DNA from: Epsilonproteobacteria bacterium (ex Lamellibrachia satsuma)
GTDB taxonomy: Bacteria; Campylobacterota; Campylobacteria; Campylobacterales; Sulfurovaceae
NCBI GenBank assembly: GCA_003934925.1
Contig: JQIX01000048.1
Location: 1-64,000 of the forward strand
DNA: 64,000 bases
Reading direction: 5' to 3'
Part shown: piece after piece, positions 43,270-50,990 of the stretch
Position numbering within the stretch: the stretch's first letter is position 1
Layout: each line of letters starts with the position of its first letter
Translations under genes and position numbers: made by a program
The notes under the pieces: generated by a model
Told to the model about the DNA's origin: nothing
Seen by the model: only the letters and a program-made list of their open reading frames with translations
The model's database searches: none

Positions 43270-44751
43270 ATGAATATTCAGAAAACACTTTTAATTATCA
43301 CTGACGGCATAGGATATAAACCGCATAGCAGCTGCAATGCCTTTGAAGATGCGACAAAACCTACTTACGACAAGCTCTTTAAGACTGCACCAAGGGCCCT
43401 TATCTCCACATATGGGCTCAGCGTTGGGCTGCCTGAAGGACAGATGGGGAACTCTGAAGTAGGACATATGACCATAGGATCCGGGCGTGTTCTGTATCAG
43501 GACCTTGTGAAGATCTCGCTTGCACTTGAAGATGGAAGTATAGAAAAAAACAGGGTATTGAACGATACATTGGCCAAAAGCGGCCGGGTACACCTTGTAG
43601 GCCTTTTGAGTGACGGGGGAGTACATTCGCACATAGACCATATCATCGGTTTTGCAAAGCTGGCAAAAGAGAGAGGGAAAAAAGTCTTTTTGCATCTGAT
43701 CACTGACGGCAGAGATGTCAGTCCCACTTCCGCAAAAACCTATCTTGAAAAGATAAGTAAAATCTGTGATGAGGATATCTCCATAGCTACCATAGGCGGA
43801 CGTTTCTATACGATGGACAGGGATAACCGCTGGGAAAGAGTGGAAAAAGGATACAGGGCCATTGCCGAAGCACAACCGAAAAGCGAGTTAAGCCCGGAAG
43901 CTTATGTAGATGAGAGTTATGCGAAGAATGAAACCGATGAGTTTATTGAACCTGTGGCATTCTCGGGGTATGAAGGGATGCATGAAGGGGATGTGGTCAT
44001 CATGGCAAACTTCCGTTCAGACAGGGTACGCGAGATCACCACTGCTTTGGGAGATGAGAACTTCAATGCGTTTGACAGAAAGTATATTCCCCTGCATATC
44101 GCTACGATGACACGATATGATGCAAGTTTTCCCTACCCTGTGCTTTTCCCTAAAAAGGCACCGGAAAACACATTGGCCGAGGTGATCGCAGAGGCCGGAC
44201 TGAAACAGTTACATACAGCAGAAACAGAAAAATATGCCCATGTGACTTTTTTCTTTAACGGGGGTATAGAGGAACCGATGATCGGTGAGAGCCGTGTGCT
44301 CATCCCCAGTCCGGATGTAAAGACCTATGACCTGCAGCCTGAAATGTCAGCACCCCAGGTAGGAGAGGCAGTACGGACAGCGATGGATGAAAATTATGAT
44401 TTCATTGTTGTGAACTTTGCCAACGGGGACATGGTAGGCCACACCGGGAATTATGATGCAGCCCGTAAAGCTGTTCATACCGTTGATACGGAACTGGGAA
44501 AGATCATTACAAAAGCAAAAGAGGATGGGTATGCGATCGTTCTTACAAGTGATCATGGAAACTGTGAAGAGATGTGTGACAAAGAGGGGCATGTACTTAC
44601 AAACCATACGGTAGGCAAGGTCTGGTGCTTTGTTCTGGCAGAGGGTGTAACCAAGGTAAAAGAGGGATGCGGACTCAATAATATCGCACCGACAGTCTTA
44701 AAATTAATGGGGCTTGAAATTCCCGGAGAAATGGATGGGCCGTTGATCTAG
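43270..44751 (+). CDS. gpmI: 2,3-bisphosphoglycerate-independent phosphoglycerate mutase
   Basis: Interconverts 3- and 2-phosphoglycerate using two Mn ions and a phosphoserine intermediate. Alkaline-phosphatase-type metal site ITDGIGY at the N-terminus; catalytic Ser in [14 protein letters not shown] (~residue 64); C-terminal metal ligands [13 protein letters not shown] and [11 protein letters not shown]. 493 aa, normal. Its TAG stop shares the tetranucleotide CTAG with the stop of the convergent TerB-like gene. Confidence 0.96.
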   Translation: MNIQKTLLIITDGIGYKPHSSCNAFEDATKPTYDKLFKTAPRALISTYGLSVGLPEGQMGNSEVGHMTIGSGRVLYQDLVKISLALEDGSIEKNRVLNDTLAKSGRVHLVGLLSDGGVHSHIDHIIGFAKLAKERGKKVFLHLITDGRDVSPTSAKTYLEKISKICDEDISIATIGGRFYTMDRDNRWERVEKGYRAIAEAQPKSELSPEAYVDESYAKNETDEFIEPVAFSGYEGMHEGDVVIMANFRSDRVREITTALGDENFNAFDRKYIPLHIATMTRYDASFPYPVLFPKKAPENTLAEVIAEAGLKQLHTAETEKYAHVTFFFNGGIEEPMIGESRVLIPSPDVKTYDLQPEMSAPQVGEAVRTAMDENYDFIVVNFANGDMVGHTGNYDAARKAVHTVDTELGKIITKAKEDGYAIVLTSDHGNCEEMCDKEGHVLTNHTVGKVWCFVLAEGVTKVKEGCGLNNIAPTVLKLMGLEIPGEMDGPLI

Positions 44752-45086
44752 CAGGAAAAGAGTGCCTCTTTGATTTTTTCAAACTCTTTATAGTCTTTGG
44801 GAGTGATCTTGTCTGAATAGATAATATGATTGACCTGCTCAAGAAGATGCATTTTACTTAGTTTGTCATTGCACAGGGCTTCATTGATAATGGCAAGATG
44901 TTCGTCAAGATCATACTCTTCTTCCATGGTTTTTTTTAAAAATTCTTTTGATTCTTCAGGATCACAATCAAAGTCTGCTCCCATAAGGCGACAAAAAAGG
45001 GGGGCTTCATTTTCTATGTTTCTGTGATCTATTTTAATGATATGAGCCAGTAATGTAGCCACTGATTTTTTAATTTTCTTTTCCAT
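44748..45086 (-). CDS. TerB/DjlA-N-terminal-like protein
   Basis: 112 aa from the ATG at 45086 (AAGGATGG site upstream); a longer in-frame start at 45176 would read through A/T-rich non-conserved sequence and is rejected. The all-helical pattern ([67 protein letters not shown]) resembles TerB-like domains, which are linked to metal stress and co-chaperones. No J domain is present. Function unknown. Its stop overlaps gpmI by three bases. Confidence 0.7.
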   Translation of the reverse strand: MEKKIKKSVATLLAHIIKIDHRNIENEAPLFCRLMGADFDCDPEESKEFLKKTMEEEYDLDEHLAIINEALCNDKLSKMHLLEQVNHIIYSDKITPKDYKEFEKIKEALFSC

Positions 45087-45139
45087 AAATCCATCCTTTT
45101 TTACTATTGTACCATAAAACCAAAATCCATAAATAGAAA

Positions 45140-45285
45140 AAACATTAGTTACAATCATTGTACTCATAGGCTTCAAGTAAAACTATCGCCGAACCTACAG
45201 GTGCGACTCAAATTTTGCTTAAACCTTATAAGCACAAGCATTGCAACAACTGCAAACTTTCTATTAGAGGTGCCCTTATGTATTT
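45140..45285. repeat. Degenerate copy of the tonB-nosA intergenic element, with 24-nt repeat
   Basis: Bases 45153-45240 align by eye with 48532-48622 (shared blocks: cattgtac, atcg, cctacaggtgc, ctcaa-tttt, cagcacaagc/taagcacaagc) at roughly two-thirds identity. They are followed by a copy of the 24-nt repeat (ctattagaggtgccctta, 45261-45285). A GTAGG head on the minus strand (45199-45195) precedes an imperfect hairpin. Confidence 0.5.
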
Positions 45286-45298
45286 GGGTAAAAAATGG

Positions 45299-45304
45299 TA
45301 CAAT
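45299..45304 (+). promoter_or_regulatory. Likely -10 box of fabG
   Basis: TACAAT in AATGGTACAATTTTG, 23 bases before the fabG ATG, immediately downstream of the 24-nt repeat. Confidence 0.4.
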
Positions 45305-45326
45305 TTTGTTAAAAAAAGGGCTAAAT

Positions 45327-46070
45327 ATGAAATTTTCAGGAAGCAATGTACTTGTTACCGGTGCAAGCAGAGGGATCGGTGCGCAGATCGCCAGAACACT
45401 GGCAGAGATGGGGCTGAAAGTATGGGTGAATTATAGAAGCGGTGAAGCAGAAGCGAATGCCGTCAAGGCGGAAATAGAAGCAGCCGGCGGAAAAGCAGAT
45501 GTGATCGGTTTTGATGTGAGCAATGAAGAAGCATTTGTTGCGGCGGTCAAATCTATCGTGGAAACAGACGGAGAACTCTCATACCTCGTAAACAATGCCG
45601 GGATCACCAATGACAAACTGGCAATGCGTATGAAAACAGAGGATTTTATGTCCGTGATAGAAGCAAATCTCAAATCAACTTTCATCGGATGCCGTGAAGC
45701 AGTAAAAGTGATGGGGAAAAAGCGTTTTGGTTCAGTGGTGAACATCGCTTCCATTGTAGGTGAGACCGGTAATGCAGGGCAGACGAACTACTCGGCAAGC
45801 AAAGGCGGGACCATCGCAATGACGAAAAGTTTTGCCATAGAAGCAGCACCCAGAAACATCCGTTATAACACGATCACCCCGGGCTTCATTGCAACGGAAA
45901 TGACAGATGTGCTTAAAGATGAGGTAAAAGATGCTTTTACGGCCAAAATTCCTATGGGAAGATTCGGTAATCCTTCCGAGGTAGCCGATGCCGTAGCATT
46001 TTTGCTTTCAGACCACGCTTCTTATATTACAGGTGAGACACTTAAGGTGAATGGCGGGATGTATATGTAA
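45327..46070 (+). CDS. fabG: 3-oxoacyl-ACP reductase
   Basis: NADPH-dependent reductase of fatty acid synthesis II. Cofactor motif VTGASRGIGAQIA at residues ~9-21, NNAGIT near 88, catalytic Ser and YxxxK in ASIVG and NYSASKGG (~150-156). 247 aa from the ATG at 45327 with AAAAAAAGGG upstream; the longer open frame to 45201 runs through repeat sequence and is not coding. Not followed by acpP, unlike in many bacteria. A 22-nt palindrome overlaps the stop. Confidence 0.95.
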   Translation: MKFSGSNVLVTGASRGIGAQIARTLAEMGLKVWVNYRSGEAEANAVKAEIEAAGGKADVIGFDVSNEEAFVAAVKSIVETDGELSYLVNNAGITNDKLAMRMKTEDFMSVIEANLKSTFIGCREAVKVMGKKRFGSVVNIASIVGETGNAGQTNYSASKGGTIAMTKSFAIEAAPRNIRYNTITPGFIATEMTDVLKDEVKDAFTAKIPMGRFGNPSEVADAVAFLLSDHASYITGETLKVNGGMYM

Positions 46071-46104
46071 CTTTGCCAGCAAAGTTACAAGTGAGGAATG
46101 AAAT
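46067..46104. repeat. Palindrome plus short heptamer array at the fabG end
   Basis: GTAACTTTGC-CA-GCAAAGTTAC (46067-46088) contains the fabG stop codon. It is followed by AA, then gtgagga and atgaaat units. Same junction as at 41262, 41590 and 42091. Confidence 0.82.
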
Positions 46105-46157
46105 GAAGCTGTAAAAGGCTTGAACCTGAGAAAATTATATAAAATTAGAAGAGAAAT

Positions 46158-46814
46158 ATGGCTACAAAAATACTCCTTTTAGAAGATGACCGACTATTCA
46201 ATGAAACACTTCAGGATTTTTTGGAAGAAGAAGGGTATGCCATGGAATGTGCACTGGACCCCTACAGTGCATTGGAGTTAAGTTATAAACATATTTTTGA
46301 TCTCTATCTTTTTGATGTCAATCTTCCTTATGAAAACGGTTTTGATCTTTTGGAAAAGTTGCGTGGGAGCGGAGATGTAACCCCCACAATCTTTTTGACC
46401 TCGAGGGATGACAAAGATTCATTGACCCAGGGATTTGGAATAGGCGCAGATGATTATATGAAAAAGCCTATCGATCTTGATGAGCTCCTGCTTCGCATAC
46501 AGGCAGTACTGCGCCGCCAGATCAGAAAAGAGAAAATAAGCATAGGCAAATACAGTCTTGATACAACAGCCAAGATACTCTATCTTGAAGATAAAGCATT
46601 GGATGTAACGCAAAAAGCTGTTGAGCTGCTGGTCTTGCTTGTACAGGCAAACGGTGAAGTGGTCAGCAGTGATGAGATCAAGAACAGACTTTGGGCAGCA
46701 GGACAGAGTGCAAGCGATGGTTCTTTGAGGGTGTATATCACGCAGCTCAAAAAGTATTTCCCGGAAAATATCTCCAATGTGCGTGGGGTTGGGTACAGAT
46801 GGGTAAGAGATTGA
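46158..46814 (+). CDS. OmpR-family response regulator
   Basis: DNA-binding two-component regulator, 218 aa. Receiver domain 1-~118: acidic pair LEDD, phospho-Asp in LYLFDVNLP (~54), Thr in IFLTSRDD, Lys in YMKKPIDLDEL. C-terminal winged helix (~125-218) ending VRGVGYRWVRD. Followed by its kinase; upstream of tonB and the copper receptor gene, so it may respond to copper, iron or envelope conditions (inference from position only). Confidence 0.92.
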   Translation: MATKILLLEDDRLFNETLQDFLEEEGYAMECALDPYSALELSYKHIFDLYLFDVNLPYENGFDLLEKLRGSGDVTPTIFLTSRDDKDSLTQGFGIGADDYMKKPIDLDELLLRIQAVLRRQIRKEKISIGKYSLDTTAKILYLEDKALDVTQKAVELLVLLVQANGEVVSSDEIKNRLWAAGQSASDGSLRVYITQLKKYFPENISNVRGVGYRWVRD

Positions 46815-46819
46815 TATGA

Positions 46820-46867
46820 CAAGAATTAAAATTCAGTATAAGCGAAGCACTAAATGCTGAGTCATAA
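46820..46867 (+). repeat. Dispersed leader repeat, copy 2 (5' end of the histidine kinase gene)
   Basis: aagaattaaaattcagtata...cactaaatgctgagtcataaaaaa, the second copy of the sequence at 31289-31340. It spans the ATG at 46854 and the first codons MLSHKK. Confidence 0.75.
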
Positions 46868-47705
46868 AAAAAAGACCCTGCTCGCAGCGCTGAGCTATCT
46901 GTCGAGTATTGCCATACTTTTGAGTTTTATGTATTGGTTCCTGAAGAACGAAGGGTTTTCGGAATCGAATTTTCTTATAGCAGGTACACTAGTCCTCGTA
47001 CTGGCTTCGGGATGGGGGTACATTATCGCGGCACACCTGCTTGCCCCCAAAGCAGAACTCGACGCCAATCTTTCCCACCTCAGTACAGAGATACTTCATG
47101 AACTCAATATCCCCCTTTCCACGATCCGGGCAAACAGTACGATGCTTAAAAAACGTGTGACGGATGATGAAAGGTCCCTGCAAAGGCTTAACCGTATAGA
47201 GGCTGCTTCCGTACGGCTTGAAAGGCTCTATAAAGAGTTGGCCTACAGTATTAAAAAAGAGTTGCAGCCTGTTGAAAAAGAGAAACTTTTATTGGAGCCC
47301 TTACTGAGAGAACGCATAGAGACGTTTAAAGCATTCGGAAGAAACAGATTTTCTCTGAATGCAGGTGAAATGCTCATAAACATAGACAAGATCGGTTTTG
47401 AAAAGATGATAGACAACCTGCTGATGAACGCTATGAAGTATTCTCCAAAAGAGTCGCTCATCAAAGTAACCCTTGAAGAAAATGTACTGAAGATCACAGA
47501 TGAAGGTATAGGCATGGATGAAACACAGTTACTCAGGGTATATGAACGCTACTATCAGAGTGATAGCAAACAGGAAGGCCAGGGAATAGGTCTGGCTCTG
47601 GTCAAAGCCTATTGTGATGATGAGGGGATAGAGATTCAGATAGTGTCCAAAAAGGGTGAAGGAACGACAGTGAGTTTAAACTTGGAGAAGGTTCACGTTT
47701 ATTGA
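46854..47705 (+). CDS. Sensor histidine kinase
   Basis: 283 aa. Two membrane helices (residues ~8-30 and 38-60) with only a short loop between (LKNEGFSESNFL), i.e. an intramembrane-type sensor. H-box STEILHELNIPLSTIRANS with His ~residue 83; N-box MIDNLLMNAMKYSP; G-boxes DEGIGMDE and GQGIGLALVKAYCD. Partner of the regulator 40 bases upstream. The leader and first codons come from a dispersed repeat shared with miaB. Signal not deducible. Confidence 0.9.
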   Translation: MLSHKKKTLLAALSYLSSIAILLSFMYWFLKNEGFSESNFLIAGTLVLVLASGWGYIIAAHLLAPKAELDANLSHLSTEILHELNIPLSTIRANSTMLKKRVTDDERSLQRLNRIEAASVRLERLYKELAYSIKKELQPVEKEKLLLEPLLRERIETFKAFGRNRFSLNAGEMLINIDKIGFEKMIDNLLMNAMKYSPKESLIKVTLEENVLKITDEGIGMDETQLLRVYERYYQSDSKQEGQGIGLALVKAYCDDEGIEIQIVSKKGEGTTVSLNLEKVHVY

Positions 47706-47778
47706 TTTAAATTAATAGTTATTTAACATATCTTTGTTACACTTCGACATTCTTGCAAAATTTATAAAAAGGGATGTT

Positions 47779-48489
47779 GTGGTAAAACATCGGTATCTGG
47801 TCTCCTTCTTCAGCACAACACTCTTTTACCTTTTGTTGATCGGGGCTTATTTCTATGTGCAGACTAAGTATCTTGTCGCCGATCAGCAGCCGCAGGACAG
47901 AGCCATACAGCTCTCTCTTTCCACTTTTGTCCCGGAAGTCGCACCTCCTATCGAAGAACCTGAAGAGATAGAAGAAGAACCGGTCGTTGAAGAAGAACCC
48001 GTAGTGGAGCCTGAACCCGAACCCGTGATCGAAGAAAAGCCAATTCCCGAGAAAGTCATCCCTGAACCTGTTAAACCGAAAATAGTTCCCAAACCTGTGA
48101 AAAAGAAGATCAAAAAGAAGCCCAAAGTCAAAAAGAAGATCAAAAAAAGAACTTCGGCACGTGTAGCCAAAGGGGCTAAAAGGCAGGGAAGCGCCAGAAA
48201 GAATAACGTGGCGCTAAAAAACCAATTCCTTGCCAAAGTACGGCGTAAGATCAATCAGCATAAAAGTTATCCTAAAATAGCAAAAAGAAGAGGAATGCAA
48301 GGTACAGTGAAAGTGCGTTTTACCATTCTGGCCAATGGTAATGTAGGGCATATTTCAGTCAGCGGCCCAAAAGTCTTTCATAACTCTGCACGGTATGCAG
48401 TCAAAAGTGCTTTCCCTCTCAATGTAAAAAGTGTACCGATGTCGCTCCCCGCAAGTGTAAATCTTACACTTCACTACCAGCTTAGATAA
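47779..48489 (+). CDS. tonB: TonB energy-transducing protein
   Basis: Couples the inner-membrane proton motive force to outer-membrane receptors. N-terminal membrane anchor (YLVSFFSTTLFYLLLIGAYF), a Pro/Glu-rich spacer (residues ~45-90) turning to a Pro/Lys-rich one (~90-130) that spans the periplasm, and the C-terminal TonB fold (SYPKIAKRRGMQGTVKVRF, ending LTLHYQLR). 236 aa from the GTG at 47779 (AAAAAGGGA upstream); an upstream TTG at 47734 lacks a site. exbB/exbD are not adjacent. The nearest client is the copper receptor downstream. Confidence 0.92.
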   Translation: MVKHRYLVSFFSTTLFYLLLIGAYFYVQTKYLVADQQPQDRAIQLSLSTFVPEVAPPIEEPEEIEEEPVVEEEPVVEPEPEPVIEEKPIPEKVIPEPVKPKIVPKPVKKKIKKKPKVKKKIKKRTSARVAKGAKRQGSARKNNVALKNQFLAKVRRKINQHKSYPKIAKRRGMQGTVKVRFTILANGNVGHISVSGPKVFHNSARYAVKSAFPLNVKSVPMSLPASVNLTLHYQLR

Positions 48490-48493
48490 GTTT

Positions 48494-48661
48494 AACCCGG
48501 ATTATGCATTAGAGATTACAGAACGCTACGTAAACCATTGTACCGTGGACACTTACGGAGAAACCATCGATGCACCTACAGGTGCACCTCAAGTTTTCCG
48601 CAAATACCCACAGCACAAGCGTTTGGCAGATTTCAAGTAATTCTAATGCATAATCCGGGTT
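48494..48661. mobile_element. MITE-like element between tonB and nosA
   Basis: 168 bp bounded by 20-bp perfect terminal inverted repeats (aacccggattatgcattaga, 48494-48513 and 48642-48661); the match extends five more bases after a one-base indel. TTAA occurs at both outer edges. The interior is open in one frame (ERYVNHCTVDTYGETIDAP and onward) but has no start codon. A degenerate relative is at 45140-45240. No transposase in the window. Confidence 0.65.
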
Positions 48662-48730
48662 TAATCCAGGCTTAACACATAATTAACATAAGCATGTAAT
48701 ACTTCTAAAAACAATTTTGGAGGAGTTACA

Positions 48731-50764
48731 ATGACAAGGATCAAAAAAGGGATCTATCTCTCTTTTGTGTGTGCAGTATCACTGCAGGCAGCTCAGGTAG
48801 AGTTGGGAACTATAGATGTAGAAGCAAAAGTAGATACAGAGGTGGTCAAAGATGTACATGGTGAAGATATAAAATCAGCAGATCTCGGAGAGGCACTTTT
48901 TAAGCAGTCACCAAGTGTTTCACTGGTCAGAAGAAGCGGTATTGCCAATGATGTGATCGTGAGAGGACAGAAAAAAGACAACATTAATGTCACTATAGAC
49001 GGGGCGAAAGTATGCGGTGCATGCCCGAACAGAATGGACCCGCCGGTTTCACATATATTGACGAATAATATCGATTATATCGAATTGAATGAGGGGCCGT
49101 ATAATGTAGAAGATTTCGGATCGCTTTCTGCAGATGTAAAGATACATACGATCAAACCATCCAAAGAGTTTTCGGGAGATGTTAATCTGGGCTTTGGAAG
49201 CTGGGGATACAAAAAGGGTGCATTTTCATTGAGCGGCGGTACAGATACCGTAAGATTTTTACTGAGCGGTTCAGCAGAGAACAGTGAGCAGTATGAAGAT
49301 GGTGACGGTAATACTTTTGCTGAGCAGGTGGATAATTATATTGCTGATAATTCGAGTGGTAATCCAAAGTTAAAAGGGACTGCGTATCAAGATAAGTATA
49401 GAGATATGGATGCCTATACAAAAAAGACACTGATGGCAAAACTTTTTTGGGATATTGCTGATAACCAAGAGTTAAGACTCAGTTATACTGCCAATAGAAG
49501 TGATGATGTTCTTTATCCGAATACACCGATGGATGCAGATTATGATGATAGTGACATCTATAATATTGAGTATATTGCAAAAAACCTTGGCGATTATTCC
49601 AAAAAACTCTCTCTCAATTTATATCAGTCGGAAGTAGATCATCCTATGTCTAACCAATATAGAAAATCATCTACACCACCACCAGCAGATCCTAATTTGA
49701 TTAAGCACTGGCTTACAACCAAAATGCAAGGCGCAAAAATCAAAAATGAGTTGGAACTTGGAAACCATGCCTTAACAGTAGGGCTTGATTATAGTTTAAG
49801 AAATTGGGATGGTAAGTATTATAGAAATGATAATCCATTACCTAGTCAGTTTCATAGTATTTGGGATGTTGACACAAAAAATATAGCTTTCTTTATGAAA
49901 GATAAAATCAAGTTTGATAAATGGGTTTTGGATCTCGGCCTTAGATATGATGATACTACTGTAACAACAGCAGACACTAATACCAGTGTTAAAGATGGAG
50001 ACTTTAATGGATTAAGCGGAAATATTTTTGCTACTTATCATGTAGATGAAAATACAAAATACTTTGCAGGTATAGGTGCTTCCTCACGAGTGCCGGATCC
50101 TAAAGAGTTATATTATTACGGTAAAGATGGTGCAAGGATAGGGACATTTGACTTGGACAAAACAACCAACTATGAAGCAGATATTGGTATGGAAAAGAAG
50201 TTTGAAAATGCAACGATTAAAGGAAAAGTTTTTTATAGCTTCCTCAAGGACTATATTGCATACAATGCCACAGATAAAAGATTTGAAAATGTAGATGCAA
50301 CCATTTGGGGTCTTGAACTAAGTGGTACGTACATTGCAACAGACTCTCTCTATTTTGATTATGGACTAGCATACCAAAGAGGAAAAAAGAAAGATCCGCT
50401 TAACGGACAGACAGACAAAGATCTTGCAGAGATCCCGCCGTTGAAAGTAAATCTTGCTTTAAACTATGATTATGATCCTAGTTTGGTGCTCAGAGCTGAA
50501 GTGATCGCTTCGAGTAAATGGAGTGACTTTGATGCAGACAATGGTGAGCAGGAACTTGACGCCTATGCGGTACTTAATCTAAAAGGAACAAAAGAATTCG
50601 GTAAAAACTTTGAACTGACAGTAGGTGTAGATAATGTGTTCGATAAAACCTATGCAGTTTCCAATACCTATAAGGACTTGACATTGATCGCTGGGGGTGG
50701 AGATGTCATGCTTCTTAACGAACCGGGAAGATATATCTATACGAATCTAAAATACAAATTTTAA
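48731..50764 (+). CDS. nosA: TonB-dependent copper receptor (OprC/NosA type)
   Basis: Outer-membrane gated channel, 677 aa. Signal peptide 1-~20 (ends LQAAQ); plug domain ~30-150 with DVIVRGQKKDNINVTIDGAK; beta-barrel to a terminal YTNLKYKF. The stretch CGACPNRMDPP near residues 95-105 matches the CxxxM copper-binding motif region of Pseudomonas OprC/NosA, which are tied to copper supply and N2O reductase. Placement between tonB and nosZ fits that role. GGAGG ribosome site before the ATG; hairpin terminator after the stop. Confidence 0.85.
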   Translation: MTRIKKGIYLSFVCAVSLQAAQVELGTIDVEAKVDTEVVKDVHGEDIKSADLGEALFKQSPSVSLVRRSGIANDVIVRGQKKDNINVTIDGAKVCGACPNRMDPPVSHILTNNIDYIELNEGPYNVEDFGSLSADVKIHTIKPSKEFSGDVNLGFGSWGYKKGAFSLSGGTDTVRFLLSGSAENSEQYEDGDGNTFAEQVDNYIADNSSGNPKLKGTAYQDKYRDMDAYTKKTLMAKLFWDIADNQELRLSYTANRSDDVLYPNTPMDADYDDSDIYNIEYIAKNLGDYSKKLSLNLYQSEVDHPMSNQYRKSSTPPPADPNLIKHWLTTKMQGAKIKNELELGNHALTVGLDYSLRNWDGKYYRNDNPLPSQFHSIWDVDTKNIAFFMKDKIKFDKWVLDLGLRYDDTTVTTADTNTSVKDGDFNGLSGNIFATYHVDENTKYFAGIGASSRVPDPKELYYYGKDGARIGTFDLDKTTNYEADIGMEKKFENATIKGKVFYSFLKDYIAYNATDKRFENVDATIWGLELSGTYIATDSLYFDYGLAYQRGKKKDPLNGQTDKDLAEIPPLKVNLALNYDYDPSLVLRAEVIASSKWSDFDADNGEQELDAYAVLNLKGTKEFGKNFELTVGVDNVFDKTYAVSNTYKDLTLIAGGGDVMLLNEPGRYIYTNLKYKF

Positions 50765-50782
50765 TCTCTTCTTTCTTCTAGT

Positions 50783-50804
50783 GGGTGGATCACATCCACC
50801 CTTT
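50783..50804 (+). terminator. Rho-independent-type terminator after nosA
   Basis: GGGTGGAT-CAC-ATCCACCC, an 8-bp perfect stem followed by TTT. Separates nosA from the nosZ promoter region. Confidence 0.65.
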
Positions 50805-50887
50805 AACCCTTAAAAAGTGAAATTTTTTCATCCTATGATATAAGAAATCATCCAAGTAGATACAATTGTTAAATTAGTGTTAAATTC

Positions 50888-50930
50888 TTGATACATATCA
50901 ATTGTATTACTTATGATGTTAAGCTATAAT
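50888..50930 (+). promoter_or_regulatory. FNR/CRP-type box and -10 box upstream of nosZ
   Basis: TTGAT-ACAT-ATCAA (50888-50901) is a perfect match to the FNR-type consensus TTGAT-N4-ATCAA. A -10 TATAAT lies at 50925-50930. If transcription starts about seven bases after the -10, the box is centred near -42, the class II activator position. The ATG of nosZ is 61 bases past the -10. Confidence 0.65.
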
Positions 50931-50990
50931 GATAAGTGTTGGCAATAATATTGATTTGTTATTGACTAAAATTTTTCAGGAGGAGAAAAA

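Noticed and set aside
45201-45326. 42-codon N-terminal extension of fabG
   Set aside because: The stretch is repeat sequence (element relic plus 24-nt repeat), and the ATG at 45327 has a proper ribosome site and the standard FabG N-terminus.
48490-48640. Open frame through the element between tonB and nosA as a gene
   Set aside because: No start codon in the frame and no ribosome site; bounded by inverted repeats. Kept as an element, not as a CDS.
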